A DNA stretch of 64,000 nt, taken from positions 1,651,524 to 1,715,523 of the forward strand of contig NZ_AP027042.1 in assembly GCF_027924605.1 (NCBI RefSeq), given 5' to 3'. The stretch is from Dyella sp. GSA-30 (GTDB lineage Bacteria > Pseudomonadota > Gammaproteobacteria > Xanthomonadales > Rhodanobacteraceae). This document shows, in pieces, positions 35,348 to 44,226 of the stretch (within the stretch, counting starts at the first letter, position 1; the number at the start of each line of letters is the position of its first letter). Below the pieces are notes generated by a model. That model made no database searches, was not told the DNA's origin, and was given only the letters and a program-made list of their open reading frames with translations. Made by a program: the position numbers and the translations under genes.

Positions 35348-36535
35348 CTAGACTCGAAGCCCCAACGCCGCCGCCGTCACATCCACATATTTCAACCCGG
35401 CGCCCGTATTGAACAGCACCACCCGATCCGACGCCTTGAGCACGCCGGTATTCAACAACTGTGTATACGCGGCGGTGGCCGCGGCCCCTTCGGGCGATAG
35501 AAAGATCCCTTCATGGGCGGCCCAGTCGCGCAAGGACGCAAAGATGTCCTCGTCCGACACCGCAACGGCCATACCGCCGGATGCCTTGAGGATGTCCAGG
35601 ATGATGTAGTCGCCATACGCCTTGGGCACGCGCAGGCCGGACGCGGCGGTCTCGGGGTTTTGCCACATCTGGCTGGCAGCGGCGCCCTGGTCGAATGCCT
35701 GCACCACCGGTGCGCATCCACTGGACTGAATAGCGAACATGCGCGGTCGCTTGCCCGGTTTGACCCAACCCAGTTGCTCCAGTTCGTCGAACGCCTTCCA
35801 CATGCCGATAAGACCCACGCCGCCACCGGTGGGATAGAACACGGCATCGGGGTACTCCCAACCCAACTGCTCGACCAGTTCGTAACCCATGGTCTTCTTG
35901 CCTTCCACGCGGAAGGGTTCTTTCAAGGTGGAAATATCGAACCAGCCTTCGCTTTGTTTGCGTTCGCCTACGATGCGCGCGCAATCGGAGATGACTCCAT
36001 CGACCAGGGTGACGTGCGCACCATAGGCCGTGGCTTCGACGTAGTTCGCAAGCGGCACGTCCTGCGGCATGAAAATGTGCGCTTCGATATCCGCGGCGGC
36101 CGCGTAAGCGGCGAGTGCACCCGCAGCGTTGCCTGCGGATGGCACGGCCAGTTTGCGCAGCCCATAGTGACGCGCCATGGTCACCGCCAGGGAAAGACCA
36201 CGTGCCTTGAACGAACCGGTGGGGTTGGCGCCTTCTTCCTTGAGCCACAGCCCGGTATGGCGCTTGCTGCGCAACATCGGTGTCCAGCCTTCGCCCAGGC
36301 TGATCGGTGCCGCGTCGGGTAGCACAGCGCGATAGCGCCACATGCCGCTCCATGGCGTGCCGGCCTGTTCGCCGACGACATCCTGGGGCGAGCTGCCGTG
36401 CAAATGCGATAGGTCGTAGCGCACGTACAGCGCACCAGCAGGTGCGTCGGGACACTGTGTGCACAGCGTTTGCGGCGTATCGGCCGAAAGCCGTGCATGA
36501 CAACGGGAGCATTCGAGATAGGCGATGGCAGGCAT
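35348..36535 (-). CDS. thrC: Threonine synthase
   Basis: A 395-residue PLP enzyme converting O-phosphohomoserine to threonine. The N-terminal CSRCH and CTQC form a zinc-ribbon-like finger found in this branch. The PLP lysine is Lys110 in ANPTGSFKARG. The phosphate-binding loop is PTGGGVGLIGMW. The archaeal/cyanobacterial-type length is intact. No homoserine kinase or dehydrogenase is adjacent, so it is not in a thrABC operon. Diaminopropionate-ammonia lyase-like activity is a less likely alternative. Confidence 0.88.
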   Translation of the reverse strand: MPAIAYLECSRCHARLSADTPQTLCTQCPDAPAGALYVRYDLSHLHGSSPQDVVGEQAGTPWSGMWRYRAVLPDAAPISLGEGWTPMLRSKRHTGLWLKEEGANPTGSFKARGLSLAVTMARHYGLRKLAVPSAGNAAGALAAYAAAADIEAHIFMPQDVPLANYVEATAYGAHVTLVDGVISDCARIVGERKQSEGWFDISTLKEPFRVEGKKTMGYELVEQLGWEYPDAVFYPTGGGVGLIGMWKAFDELEQLGWVKPGKRPRMFAIQSSGCAPVVQAFDQGAAASQMWQNPETAASGLRVPKAYGDYIILDILKASGGMAVAVSDEDIFASLRDWAAHEGIFLSPEGAAATAAYTQLLNTGVLKASDRVVLFNTGAGLKYVDVTAAALGLRV

Positions 36536-36566
36536 GGGAACTCGTCAGTGCGAAGGTGTGGGGACA

Positions 36567-37817
36567 TCAGGACGCGATATCGATATCGGGTAAGGCTTGA
36601 ATCTGCTTTTCCCAGCGCGCGACCACGGCGGCGGTCACCGCGTTGCCAAGGATGTTGGTCGCCGAGCGTCCCATATCGAGCACATGATCGACCGCCAACA
36701 CCAGCGCCACGCCGCTATCCGGAAGTTTGAAGTAGTGCAGGGTGATGGCGATCACCGCGATGGCGGCACGTGGCACGCCCGCGACGCCTTTGGTGGTCAC
36801 GATAAGCAGGCCAAACAAGGTGAGCTGTTGCCCCAACGACAAGTCGATACCGTACGCCTGCGCGATAAACAGGATCGCGAAGCTGCAATACATCATCGCC
36901 CCGTCCAGGTTGAACGAGTAGCCCAGCGGCAACACGAAACTGGCGATACGCTGAGGGATGCCGAAAGCGACCAGCTTTTCCAGCAAACGTGGATAAGCCG
37001 CTTCCGACGACGAGGTTGCGAACGCAAGCAGTACAGGTTGGCGAACGCTGCCAAGCAAGCGCAGGCTGCGCGGCCCGACGATCAAAACCAGGGCGGCGAT
37101 CAATAGCGCCCACAGTATGGCCAGCGACACATAAAACCCGCCGACAAAGCGTGCATACGTTCCTACCATGCCAATGCCATGAACGCAGACGGCGGCTGCC
37201 AGTGCGGCGAAGATGGCGAGGGGTGCGGCTTTCATCACGTAGTCGGTAACCTTGAACATGATGGCGGCCAGTTGTTCGACAGCCTCCACGAACGGCAGCA
37301 CCTTGTCTTTGAGTGCGGCGGCAGCACTGCCGACAAAGATCGAGAACACCACGATCTGCAGAATCTCGTTGCCGGCCATCGCCTCGACAATGGAGCGCGG
37401 GATCAGATGTGTCATGAAATCCGCAAACGTAAAGCCGGCCTGGTCAGCCAGCGAGCCTGGCGATGCAAGAGGCAGATGCAGCGACGCGCCCGGCTGCAGC
37501 CAGTGGCCCATCAATAGCCCGATGGTCAGCGACAGGCAGGACGCACCGAGAAACCACGCGAGCGCCTTGATGCCGATGCGGCCGATCTCGCCGACGCCGC
37601 CCATGCGTGCAATGGCCGGTACCAGCGATGCGAACACCAGTGGCGCGATGATCATCTTGATCAGGCGCAGGAACGCATCGGTAACGATGGAAAGGTCGGC
37701 GGCGACGTCGATATTCTGTTGCGGCGTCAGCGCGTGGTTGCACAGCCAGCCCAGCGCAATGCCAAGCACCGTGGCTGCGATAAGCAGGGCTGTGAACCAA
37801 CGCTGTTTGGCCGGCAT
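36567..37817 (-). CDS. Dicarboxylate/amino acid:cation symporter (DAACS family)
   Basis: A 416-residue membrane transporter with eight transmembrane helices and re-entrant loops. Signatures are FLRLIKMIIAPLVFASLVP, the serine-rich loop TSSSEAAYPRLLEKL, GYSFNLDGAMMYC, and a C-terminal VLAVDHVLDMGRSATNILGN. The conserved Asp and Asn residues that bind substrate and cation in GltP, DctA and SstT are present. It takes up C4-dicarboxylates or acidic/neutral amino acids with Na+ or H+. It starts 31 bases before threonine synthase on the same strand. Confidence 0.93.
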   Translation of the reverse strand: MPAKQRWFTALLIAATVLGIALGWLCNHALTPQQNIDVAADLSIVTDAFLRLIKMIIAPLVFASLVPAIARMGGVGEIGRIGIKALAWFLGASCLSLTIGLLMGHWLQPGASLHLPLASPGSLADQAGFTFADFMTHLIPRSIVEAMAGNEILQIVVFSIFVGSAAAALKDKVLPFVEAVEQLAAIMFKVTDYVMKAAPLAIFAALAAAVCVHGIGMVGTYARFVGGFYVSLAILWALLIAALVLIVGPRSLRLLGSVRQPVLLAFATSSSEAAYPRLLEKLVAFGIPQRIASFVLPLGYSFNLDGAMMYCSFAILFIAQAYGIDLSLGQQLTLFGLLIVTTKGVAGVPRAAIAVIAITLHYFKLPDSGVALVLAVDHVLDMGRSATNILGNAVTAAVVARWEKQIQALPDIDIAS

Positions 37818-37868
37818 CGGCTATATGTACCAGTTCGATCGCTCGGCCGCGTGAAGCGCCCCCGCACT

Positions 37869-39170
37869 TCAGGACTTCAGTTCGGCCTTGAGTTCGGCGA
37901 CCTGCTCGGGGAACCAGGGACCGTTTTCCTTCAGCACCGCCGTGACCAATTGTTCCGCGTCGTTCTGGCGGTGCAGGGTCTTCAGCGCTTGCACCTGGTA
38001 GCCGGTAACCGTGAGGCGGTTTACGCCATAGGCCTTGTCCGCCGCCTGGGCCAGCCAGGGCAGGGCGGCTTCGGGCCGGTTCGATTCCAGCAGGCTGCGG
38101 CCATAGCGGTAGGCGTAGACATAGTCGTCGGGGTAGGCGGCGATCAGCTTGCGCTGATAGGCATCCAGTTCGTCGGAGCGCTTGGCGCGAAGCAGGTAGA
38201 CGCGCAGGTTGTCGGCGAGATTGCGATCGCTGGTGAGATTGTCGCCCAAGGCATGGCGGGTCGTGTCGATGGCGCGATCGAGCAGGGCGTTCTCGGCGTT
38301 GGCATCACCGGTGGCGGCATCCAGATCGGCGCTGGCGATCACGGCGCTGCGCTGGTCGGCGCAGTTGGGGGTTGCCGTAAAGATCTGCGTATCGAGATAA
38401 GCATCCGTGGCTTTGCGCTGTGTGGCGAGCACGCTACGGCGCTGCGCGTCGGGCAGTTTTTCGCTTGCGTGTAGCAGATCGAGCAACACGTAAGGGCGGC
38501 TGCAACCCGGGTCACCGGCCAGTACCTTCTGCGCACTGGCCAGGATCGCGGCGTTGTCTTTCCCGGCCTTGGCCTGAGCGAGGTGCAGCTGCTCCAGCGA
38601 CGTAACGGCACGAGCGTTCCCGCTGGCGGCCGTGCGCACATTCGCTGGCAGCTGGGCATACCAGGTAAGCCCGGTGGCGCTGTCGTTGCGCGCCTTAAAC
38701 ACGTCGAGCGCCGCAATGAGAGCGTCGGTCGAGCCGTGTGCGGCCTTGTCCTTGAGCGGCTCCAAGGCATCGCTGCCGGACAGGATGGCGTTGACCCGGG
38801 GATAGAACTTCTGCCGCGGTTGCTCGGCCAGGATGCGGCCCTGCTCGTTGCCGTGCTCGTCCAGCACGACATAGCTCGGCAGCGCGGTGATCTTGAGCTT
38901 GTCCATCCATTGGCGGCCATCGGGCGAATCGGCATCGGCCTCGATCACGATGGCCTTGCGCTCCACTGCCTGCCAGTCGGACCCGTTCAGGACGTGGCTG
39001 GCCATGTAGTAGCAGGAGTAGCACCACACCGCATGGAAATCGACCAGCACCGGGCGATGCTGTTGCGCGGCCTGTTTCAGTGCATCGGCGATGGTGGCCG
39101 GTGCGGCGGTATCGGCGGCGTAGGCCGGAGTCAGCAAGAGGAACAGGGCGCTGGCGAGAAGCTTCTTCAT
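37869..39170 (-). CDS. Exported thioredoxin-fold protein with TPR-like tail
   Basis: A 433-residue protein. A signal peptide (MKKLLASALFLLLTPAYA) is followed by a thioredoxin domain at about 25-140. The redox site is FHAVWCYSCYYM (CxxC) and the cis-Pro is in ITALPSYVVL. About 280 helical residues of TPR type follow (YAYRYGRSLLESNRPEAALPWLAQAA). It resembles the C-terminal DsbD domain joined to a protein-interaction module. Probably a periplasmic disulfide reductase for cytochrome or envelope proteins. The next gene upstream encodes a c-type cytochrome fusion. Confidence 0.85.
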   Translation of the reverse strand: MKKLLASALFLLLTPAYAADTAAPATIADALKQAAQQHRPVLVDFHAVWCYSCYYMASHVLNGSDWQAVERKAIVIEADADSPDGRQWMDKLKITALPSYVVLDEHGNEQGRILAEQPRQKFYPRVNAILSGSDALEPLKDKAAHGSTDALIAALDVFKARNDSATGLTWYAQLPANVRTAASGNARAVTSLEQLHLAQAKAGKDNAAILASAQKVLAGDPGCSRPYVLLDLLHASEKLPDAQRRSVLATQRKATDAYLDTQIFTATPNCADQRSAVIASADLDAATGDANAENALLDRAIDTTRHALGDNLTSDRNLADNLRVYLLRAKRSDELDAYQRKLIAAYPDDYVYAYRYGRSLLESNRPEAALPWLAQAADKAYGVNRLTVTGYQVQALKTLHRQNDAEQLVTAVLKENGPWFPEQVAELKAELKS

Positions 39171-39330
39171 GGAGGATCCGGGGGCAATCTGTCGACGTGG
39201 CCTGGCGATCGTGACGTCGTCGTCGATCGCCCGGCGGTATCGAATAAACCTAGCACGCAGGTTTAGCCGTCCAGATGTCCATCGCCATGACATATCGCCA
39301 TGTCGATACAACCAATGGTTCTGAGGGCTC

Positions 39331-41016
39331 CTACTCTTTCACGTGGCTCACGCGCCAGATCACGTTGCCGCCGTCGTCGCTGACCAGCAGCGCACCATCC
39401 GTCGCCACCGTGACACCGACGGGCCGGCCCCATGCCTGGCCGTTGGGCAGTACGAAACCGGTAAGGAAGTCCTGATATTCGCCGCTGGCGCGCGTGCCGC
39501 CATGGCGTGGCACACGGATCACTTCGTAACCCACGCGGGCCGAACGGTTCCATGAACCGTGTTCGGCCGCAAAGATGTCGCCGCGATATTCGGCAGGAAA
39601 TTGCGAGCCGTCGTAGAACGTCAGTTCGAGGGATGCGTTATGCGGATTGAGCAATACGTCGGGGATGATGGCCTTGCTGCCCAGTTCGGGATGCTTGCCG
39701 GCATGCCGTGGATCCTGATGTGCGCCCATGTACCACCACGGCCAGCCGTAGAAGCCGCCTTCCTGGACATGCGTGATGTAATCGGGAACCAGATTGTCGC
39801 CCAGGCCATCGCGCTCGTTGGTCGAGCACCATAGCTCGCCGTTCTTCGGATCGACGGCAAGCCCTACCGCGTTGCGAATGCCCGAAGCGAAAACGTGCAT
39901 GTCCGATCCGTCGGGTTTGAAGACCAGGATATCGGCGCGATTTTTCTCGCCCGGCGTGGTGTCCGGGTCGTCGACATTCGACGCCGAGCCGACCGAGACG
40001 TACATGCGGCTACCGTCCGGCGAGAAACGCACATCGCGGGTGGAGTGGCCGCGGTCGCTATGCGGCAGGTCGGCAATATGCTCGGGTTTGCCGCGTGCCT
40101 GCAGATCGCCATTGCGGTAAGGGATGCGGATCACTTCGTCGGTGTCGCCAATGTAGATCCATTGCGGATTCGGGCCGGTGGGATAGAACGCAATGCCGAA
40201 CGGCGCGTTCAGTCCCTTCACGAAAACCTGGGTTTCCTTGGGATGCCCATCCGGAGTTGTGCCGCGAAAGACGGACAACTGACCGGCATGCGTTTCGGCA
40301 ACGAAGACGTCGCCATTGGGCGCGGTGCGCAGCAGGCGCGGGTTATGCAAGCCAGTGACGAACAGTTCGACCTTGAAGCCTGCCGGTGCCTTGGGCCATG
40401 CATCGGCAGGGCGCGCGACGACTTGCGGTGCATTGCCGGCCGATGGCGTAGCGAACGGGGTCGGCAGATCGGCGACGGTAATCTTGCGCGTGGTGCCGGG
40501 GGATTCGTAGCGAAAATCGGTGAACGGTGCCTTGGGTGCGGGCCAGTTTCCGGCCACCATCGCATCGCTGGCGGCAGCCTTGGTCGATGCTTGCGCGGTT
40601 CCTGTATCGAGCGACTGCAGGTAGCTCACCAATTGCCAGCGCTGCGCTTCGGGCAAGCCGCCCCAGGCGGGCATGCCGTTGTTCACGCTGCCATGGGTGA
40701 TGAACCAGAACAGCGCTCCTGCACTGGCTCGTTTCACGCTTGCAGTGGCCAGCGCCGGTACGTTGCCATTGCCTTGCGCCGCTGCGCCATGGCAGCTGGC
40801 GCAATCGGTCGCATAGAGCGTTTTGCCTGTCGCGATGGCCTCCGATTGCCCGGCATAGGGGTTTTTGGCAGCGGCTGCCGCAGGCGGAGCGTTTTGGAAG
40901 GTTGCTGCGCTCTCCTGCGCCAGTGTGCAGGCTGGAACCATCGAGCCAATGGCGAGCGCGGCAGCCAACGTCAGGTGCGAAGACCATGACCGGATCGGGT
41001 ACAACGTCGCTTTCAT
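39331..41016 (-). CDS. Cytochrome c / PQQ-type sugar dehydrogenase fusion
   Basis: A 561-residue exported protein. A signal peptide (MKATLYPIRSWSSHLTL) is followed by a cytochrome c domain at about 45-140. The haem site is CASCH (CxxCH) and the axial Met is in NNGMPAWGGL. Then comes a six-bladed glucose/sorbosone dehydrogenase propeller (GLHNPRLLRTAPNGDVFVAE to SDDGGNVIWRVSHVKE). It would pass electrons from aldose oxidation directly to its own haem. An ATG five codons upstream (41031) is possible. Confidence 0.9.
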   Translation of the reverse strand: MKATLYPIRSWSSHLTLAAALAIGSMVPACTLAQESAATFQNAPPAAAAAKNPYAGQSEAIATGKTLYATDCASCHGAAAQGNGNVPALATASVKRASAGALFWFITHGSVNNGMPAWGGLPEAQRWQLVSYLQSLDTGTAQASTKAAASDAMVAGNWPAPKAPFTDFRYESPGTTRKITVADLPTPFATPSAGNAPQVVARPADAWPKAPAGFKVELFVTGLHNPRLLRTAPNGDVFVAETHAGQLSVFRGTTPDGHPKETQVFVKGLNAPFGIAFYPTGPNPQWIYIGDTDEVIRIPYRNGDLQARGKPEHIADLPHSDRGHSTRDVRFSPDGSRMYVSVGSASNVDDPDTTPGEKNRADILVFKPDGSDMHVFASGIRNAVGLAVDPKNGELWCSTNERDGLGDNLVPDYITHVQEGGFYGWPWWYMGAHQDPRHAGKHPELGSKAIIPDVLLNPHNASLELTFYDGSQFPAEYRGDIFAAEHGSWNRSARVGYEVIRVPRHGGTRASGEYQDFLTGFVLPNGQAWGRPVGVTVATDGALLVSDDGGNVIWRVSHVKE

Positions 41017-41134
41017 GGCAGTCGGTTCCATGGGGAGGTCGTAACAGGCGAAAGTAGCCCGTGACAGGGCGGGGTTCAAATGAATATTTTGATACGATCG
41101 GGCGTCAACGGCTGCAGTGAGATAGCTGTTCAAG

Positions 41135-41758
41135 ATGAAGAACCGTGCGCTGTCGCCCTTCGGTACCGTATTGCCGCGGTCTTTTTTCTCGGCGGATGCG
41201 TCCATCGTTGCGCCGCTGCTGCTCAACAAGATCGTCGCAACAGCCGATGGTCGGGCCGGACGGATCGTCGAGGTCGAAGCCTATGAAGGCGCGCGTGACG
41301 AGGCGGCGCATACGTTTCGCGGCAAGACAGCACGCAATGCGGTGATGTTCGGCGAGCCCGGCCATCTGTACGTCTACTTTTCCTACGGCGTGCATTGGTG
41401 CGGCAACGTCGTTTGTGCGCCCGAAGGAGTGGGGTCGGCAGTACTGCTGCGTGCGCTGGAACCTATCGCCGGACTGGAAGCCATGCGCACGGCACGCGGT
41501 TCGCGGATTGTCGATCGTGATCTGTGTCGCGGTCCGGGGCGCCTGGCGCAGGCGCTGGGTATGACCGGCGTCGACACGGGCATGGACGTTGTCGCAGCGA
41601 ATTCGCGAATACAGTTTCTCGACGACGGTACGCCACCGCCCAAGGCATTGCGCGGGTTGCCGCGCGTCGGCATCAGTCGCTCCGTGGCTTTGCCCTGGCG
41701 CTGGATCGTGCCGGACAACCGGTTTGTGTCTCGTGGCCCCGTGAAGTCGGCGGAATAA
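41135..41758 (+). CDS. DNA-3-methyladenine glycosylase (AAG/MPG family)
   Basis: A 207-residue base-excision repair enzyme. AAG signatures include LLLNKIVATADGRAGRIVEVEAY, DEAAHTFRGKTARNAVMFG and GHLYVYFSYGVHWC. The catalytic Glu is in VEVEAYEG. RALEPIAGLEAMRTARG and CRGPGRLAQALG form the DNA-binding face. It removes alkylated purines. Monocistronic. Confidence 0.93.
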   Translation: MKNRALSPFGTVLPRSFFSADASIVAPLLLNKIVATADGRAGRIVEVEAYEGARDEAAHTFRGKTARNAVMFGEPGHLYVYFSYGVHWCGNVVCAPEGVGSAVLLRALEPIAGLEAMRTARGSRIVDRDLCRGPGRLAQALGMTGVDTGMDVVAANSRIQFLDDGTPPPKALRGLPRVGISRSVALPWRWIVPDNRFVSRGPVKSAE

Positions 41759-41858
41759 CTCGTCTGACGTAGCGGCGTACTCATTCCTTCACATTCGCAC
41801 AGCCTGCCATGCGCTACACGACGTTCCTGATCGTTGAGCGCTTTAACGGAGGTGCGAC

Positions 41859-42236
41859 ATGTTGGGCGACAGAAATGCCTATGCCATCGTGGCCGTGCGA
41901 GACATCGAGCGGGCGCGGAGTTTCTATGCGGACGTGCTTGGACTCGAGCTTTTGAAAAGCTCCGAGGCGGTACTCAATTTCAAGACCGGCGACACCCGAT
42001 TGACCGTCTACCGTTCGCAGGAAGCCGGCAGCAATCGTGCCAACGCGGTGGTGTGGGGATGCGGTGAGGATATCGAGCGTATCGTGGCCGATCTCGAGGC
42101 CAAGGGCGTGGTGTTCGAGCATTATCCGGGCATTGGCGACTCCCGGATGCAGGGCAATATCCATGTCGCTGGCGATGCAAGATTGGTCTGGTTCAAGGAC
42201 CCGGATGGGAACATTCTGCATTTGAATAATTTCTAG
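41859..42236 (+). CDS. VOC family (glyoxalase/bleomycin-resistance-fold) protein
   Basis: A 125-residue protein with two beta-alpha-beta halves. The first is YAIVAVRDIERARSFYADVLGL; the second ends in VWFKDPDGNILHLNNF. The metal-site Glu of classic members appears replaced near the end (ILHL). Function within the superfamily is unknown. Confidence 0.87.
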   Translation: MLGDRNAYAIVAVRDIERARSFYADVLGLELLKSSEAVLNFKTGDTRLTVYRSQEAGSNRANAVVWGCGEDIERIVADLEAKGVVFEHYPGIGDSRMQGNIHVAGDARLVWFKDPDGNILHLNNF

Positions 42237-42261
42237 CAGGCTCGCTTCGCGTCGCTTCTTG

Positions 42262-42395
42262 CGCCCCCTCACCCCAACCCTCTCCCCCGGCAGAGCCAGG
42301 GGAGAGGGGGCGCACTGAGGCGAGCTTGAATCTTGCGCGCTTTTAGCTCCCTCTCCCCTGGCTCTCCCGGGGGAGAGGGTTGGGGTGAGGGGGCG
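42262..42395. repeat. Inverted-repeat element CGCCCCCTCACCCC...GGGGTGAGGGGGCG
   Basis: Outer arms 42262-42290 and 42367-42395 are inverted complements (CCCCTCACCCCAACCCTCTC and its reverse). A second inner pair (GCCAGGGGAGAGGG with CCCTCTCCCCTGGC) sits inside. It occurs once in the window, between the VOC gene and the epimerase-like gene. This sequence class is widespread in Xanthomonadales and Pseudomonas. It is unrelated to the 125-bp element. Confidence 0.85.
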
Positions 42396-42434
42396 GGTGC
42401 TCGCGGAAACGACAAGAAGCGCGTCACTCGACAC

Positions 42435-43118
42435 TCACTTCCCGTTACCTGCTCCCGACTCCGCCAACAAGTAGATATCGTTCGCTTCCAATACCGCTTG
42501 CGGCGCACCACCTCGCGCCGCGGCAAGCATCGCCCGCCCGACCCGCTCGGTCGTGAGCATGCGCGGAGCAATCGCGCGCATCAGTGGAAAGAACGGGCGC
42601 ATGACGGTATAGAACGCCTGATACATGCCAGTCTTCGAACGCGCGCCATGCATCGGCTGGATGATCCCCGGACGGAACAGATAAACCGCTTTGAAGGGCA
42701 GGCGTTGCAGTGCATTCTCGGTTCGCCCTTTCACCCGCGCCCACATGCTGCGGCCTCGTTCGGTGCTGTCTGTGCCGGCGCCTGAGACATAGATAAAGGT
42801 CATGCCGGGATTGCGCGCGGCCAGGGTCTGGGCCGCGGCTAGAGTCAGGTCGTAGGTGAGGTGGGTATACGCCATCTCGTCCAGGCCCGCGGCCGAAACG
42901 CCCAGACAGAAAAAGCAGGCGTCGTAACCGGTGAGATGGGCCTGGATATCACGGTAATCGAACAGGTCGGGAAGAACGATGTTGCGCAGTTTGCGATGGC
43001 TGGTATCCAGCGGCGTGCGCCCAATGGTGAGGATTTCGTCTACGTCGGAGGCCTGTAGACATTCGCGCAATACGCCCTGGCCGACCATACCGGTGGCGCC
43101 GAACAAGATGACTTTCAT
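42435..43118 (-). CDS. NAD(P)-binding epimerase-like protein
   Basis: A 227-residue Rossmann protein. The cofactor motif is LFGATGMVGQGVLREC, with FFCLGVSAAG and FIYVSGAGTD. Further on LFRPGIIQPMHG resembles the HTATIP2/NmrA-like family. The active-site Tyr-Lys pair of true SDRs is not obvious. Function unknown. Confidence 0.83.
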   Translation of the reverse strand: MKVILFGATGMVGQGVLRECLQASDVDEILTIGRTPLDTSHRKLRNIVLPDLFDYRDIQAHLTGYDACFFCLGVSAAGLDEMAYTHLTYDLTLAAAQTLAARNPGMTFIYVSGAGTDSTERGRSMWARVKGRTENALQRLPFKAVYLFRPGIIQPMHGARSKTGMYQAFYTVMRPFFPLMRAIAPRMLTTERVGRAMLAAARGGAPQAVLEANDIYLLAESGAGNGK

Positions 43119-43224
43119 GGCAAGAGTAACCGGGAGCGGGCGGATGACAGGGGGCGACGAACCCCTCTCGCGATCGGTTCGCGATAACGAAGATAACGGC
43201 CATCCCTTGGCTCTTCAGGTGGAC

Positions 43225-43257
43225 ATGGATGCCGCCGGCTTACCGGACGGCATCCAT
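43225..43257 (-). terminator. Strong hairpin after the histone-like gene
   Basis: ATGGATGCCG and CGGCATCCAT enclose a further CCGG/CCGG pair and a short loop. It lies 36 bases past the stop of the H1-like gene and has no T-tract. It could terminate or stabilise that abundant transcript. Confidence 0.5.
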
Positions 43258-43292
43258 GCACCTTGCTCCATCGTCTCGCTGTGCGCTCAGGA

Positions 43293-43664
43293 TCAGCGCC
43301 GACGAGCTGTCTTGCGGGTTGCCTTTTTCACGGCGCGCTTGGCGGTCCGCTTTTTGGCAGTGGTCTTCTTGGCAGTGGACCGTTTGGTTGCTTTCTTTGT
43401 CGCTTTCTTGGTGGCCCGTTTCGTGGCCTTTTTGGCAGCTTTTTTAGCCGCCGGACGCTTTGCTGCGGTCTTGCGCGTCGCTTTACGTGCAGTCTTTCTT
43501 ACGGTTTTTTTAGCCGCTTTACGTGCAGTTTTACGCACGGTTTTCTTTGCGGCTGCCTTTCTCACGGTTTTCCTGACTGCCTTCTTCGCGGCTTTTTTTG
43601 CCGTGGATTTACGCGTCGCCTTTTTGGCGGCTCTCTTTGCAGTAGCTTTCTTTGCCGTGGCCAT
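43293..43664 (-). CDS. Histone H1-like Lys/Ala-rich DNA-binding protein
   Basis: A 123-residue protein made almost wholly of Lys, Ala, Arg and Thr in repeats such as KKATKR, AKKTVRKTARKA and TAKKRTAKR. It has no aromatic residue and no folded domain. The start at 43664 follows GGGGT; an upstream ATG would add four residues. It resembles eukaryotic H1 tails and bacterial AlgR3/Hc-type proteins. Probable nucleoid compaction or RNA binding. The repeats are prone to length change. Confidence 0.88.
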   Translation of the reverse strand: MATAKKATAKRAAKKATRKSTAKKAAKKAVRKTVRKAAAKKTVRKTARKAAKKTVRKTARKATRKTAAKRPAAKKAAKKATKRATKKATKKATKRSTAKKTTAKKRTAKRAVKKATRKTARRR

Positions 43665-43830
43665 GGTTAACCCCATGTCGATGAGCCTTCGCTGCACCGC
43701 GCAGCGGTTGGCGTCCGGATAATGCCATTCGTTTACTTGACAAGCTAGTGTTAGCGTTTACAAGTTAACCTCCATTAATCGATCCAACATCGCCGACGGC
43801 GACGCCAAAGCGATTATCAGAGGGTGCGAA

Positions 43831-44205
43831 ATGAAGTTTCTGATGATGATTTACAGCGACGACAATCTGCTCGATGCCCTGCCCGAGGGGGAGTTCGACA
43901 GCATGATGCGCGGTTGCCTGCAGCATGCCGACGAGCTGCGTGCGGACGGTTATCTGCTCGATTCGCAGCAGTTGGAAGCACCGGTGCAGTCCAAATCCCT
44001 GCGCATCCGTGGCGACAAGGTCGCCGTGCTGGATGGTCCGTTTGCCGAGACCAAGGAATACCTGGCCGGGTTCAATCTGATCGAGGCGGGCAGTCTCGAT
44101 GAGGCTGTGAAGATCGCGTCGGAGTTTCCCTGGATACGTACCGGCTGCATCGAGATCCGGCCGGTGCGCGACATGGGCAAGGTTCGGGATCGTGTCGGCG
44201 CCTGA
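43831..44205 (+). CDS. YciI/DGPF-like protein
   Basis: A 124-residue YCII-fold protein from MKFLMMIYSDDNLLDAL. The DGP signature is in AVLDGPFAETKEYLAGFNLIEA, with PWIRTGCIEIRPV at the end. It is the third YCII-type gene in the window and the closest to the canonical DGPF sequence. No sigma factor is adjacent. Confidence 0.88.
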   Translation: MKFLMMIYSDDNLLDALPEGEFDSMMRGCLQHADELRADGYLLDSQQLEAPVQSKSLRIRGDKVAVLDGPFAETKEYLAGFNLIEAGSLDEAVKIASEFPWIRTGCIEIRPVRDMGKVRDRVGA

Positions 44206-44226
44206 GGCGCCGACGGTCGATGCCGC

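Noticed and set aside
37719-38474. 251-codon plus-strand frame
   Set aside because: It overlaps the symporter start and the thioredoxin-TPR gene on the other strand and reads like reversed coding sequence.
42262-42395. Repeat considered as a CRISPR fragment or terminator
   Set aside because: There are two nested inverted pairs with no regular spacers and no T-tract.
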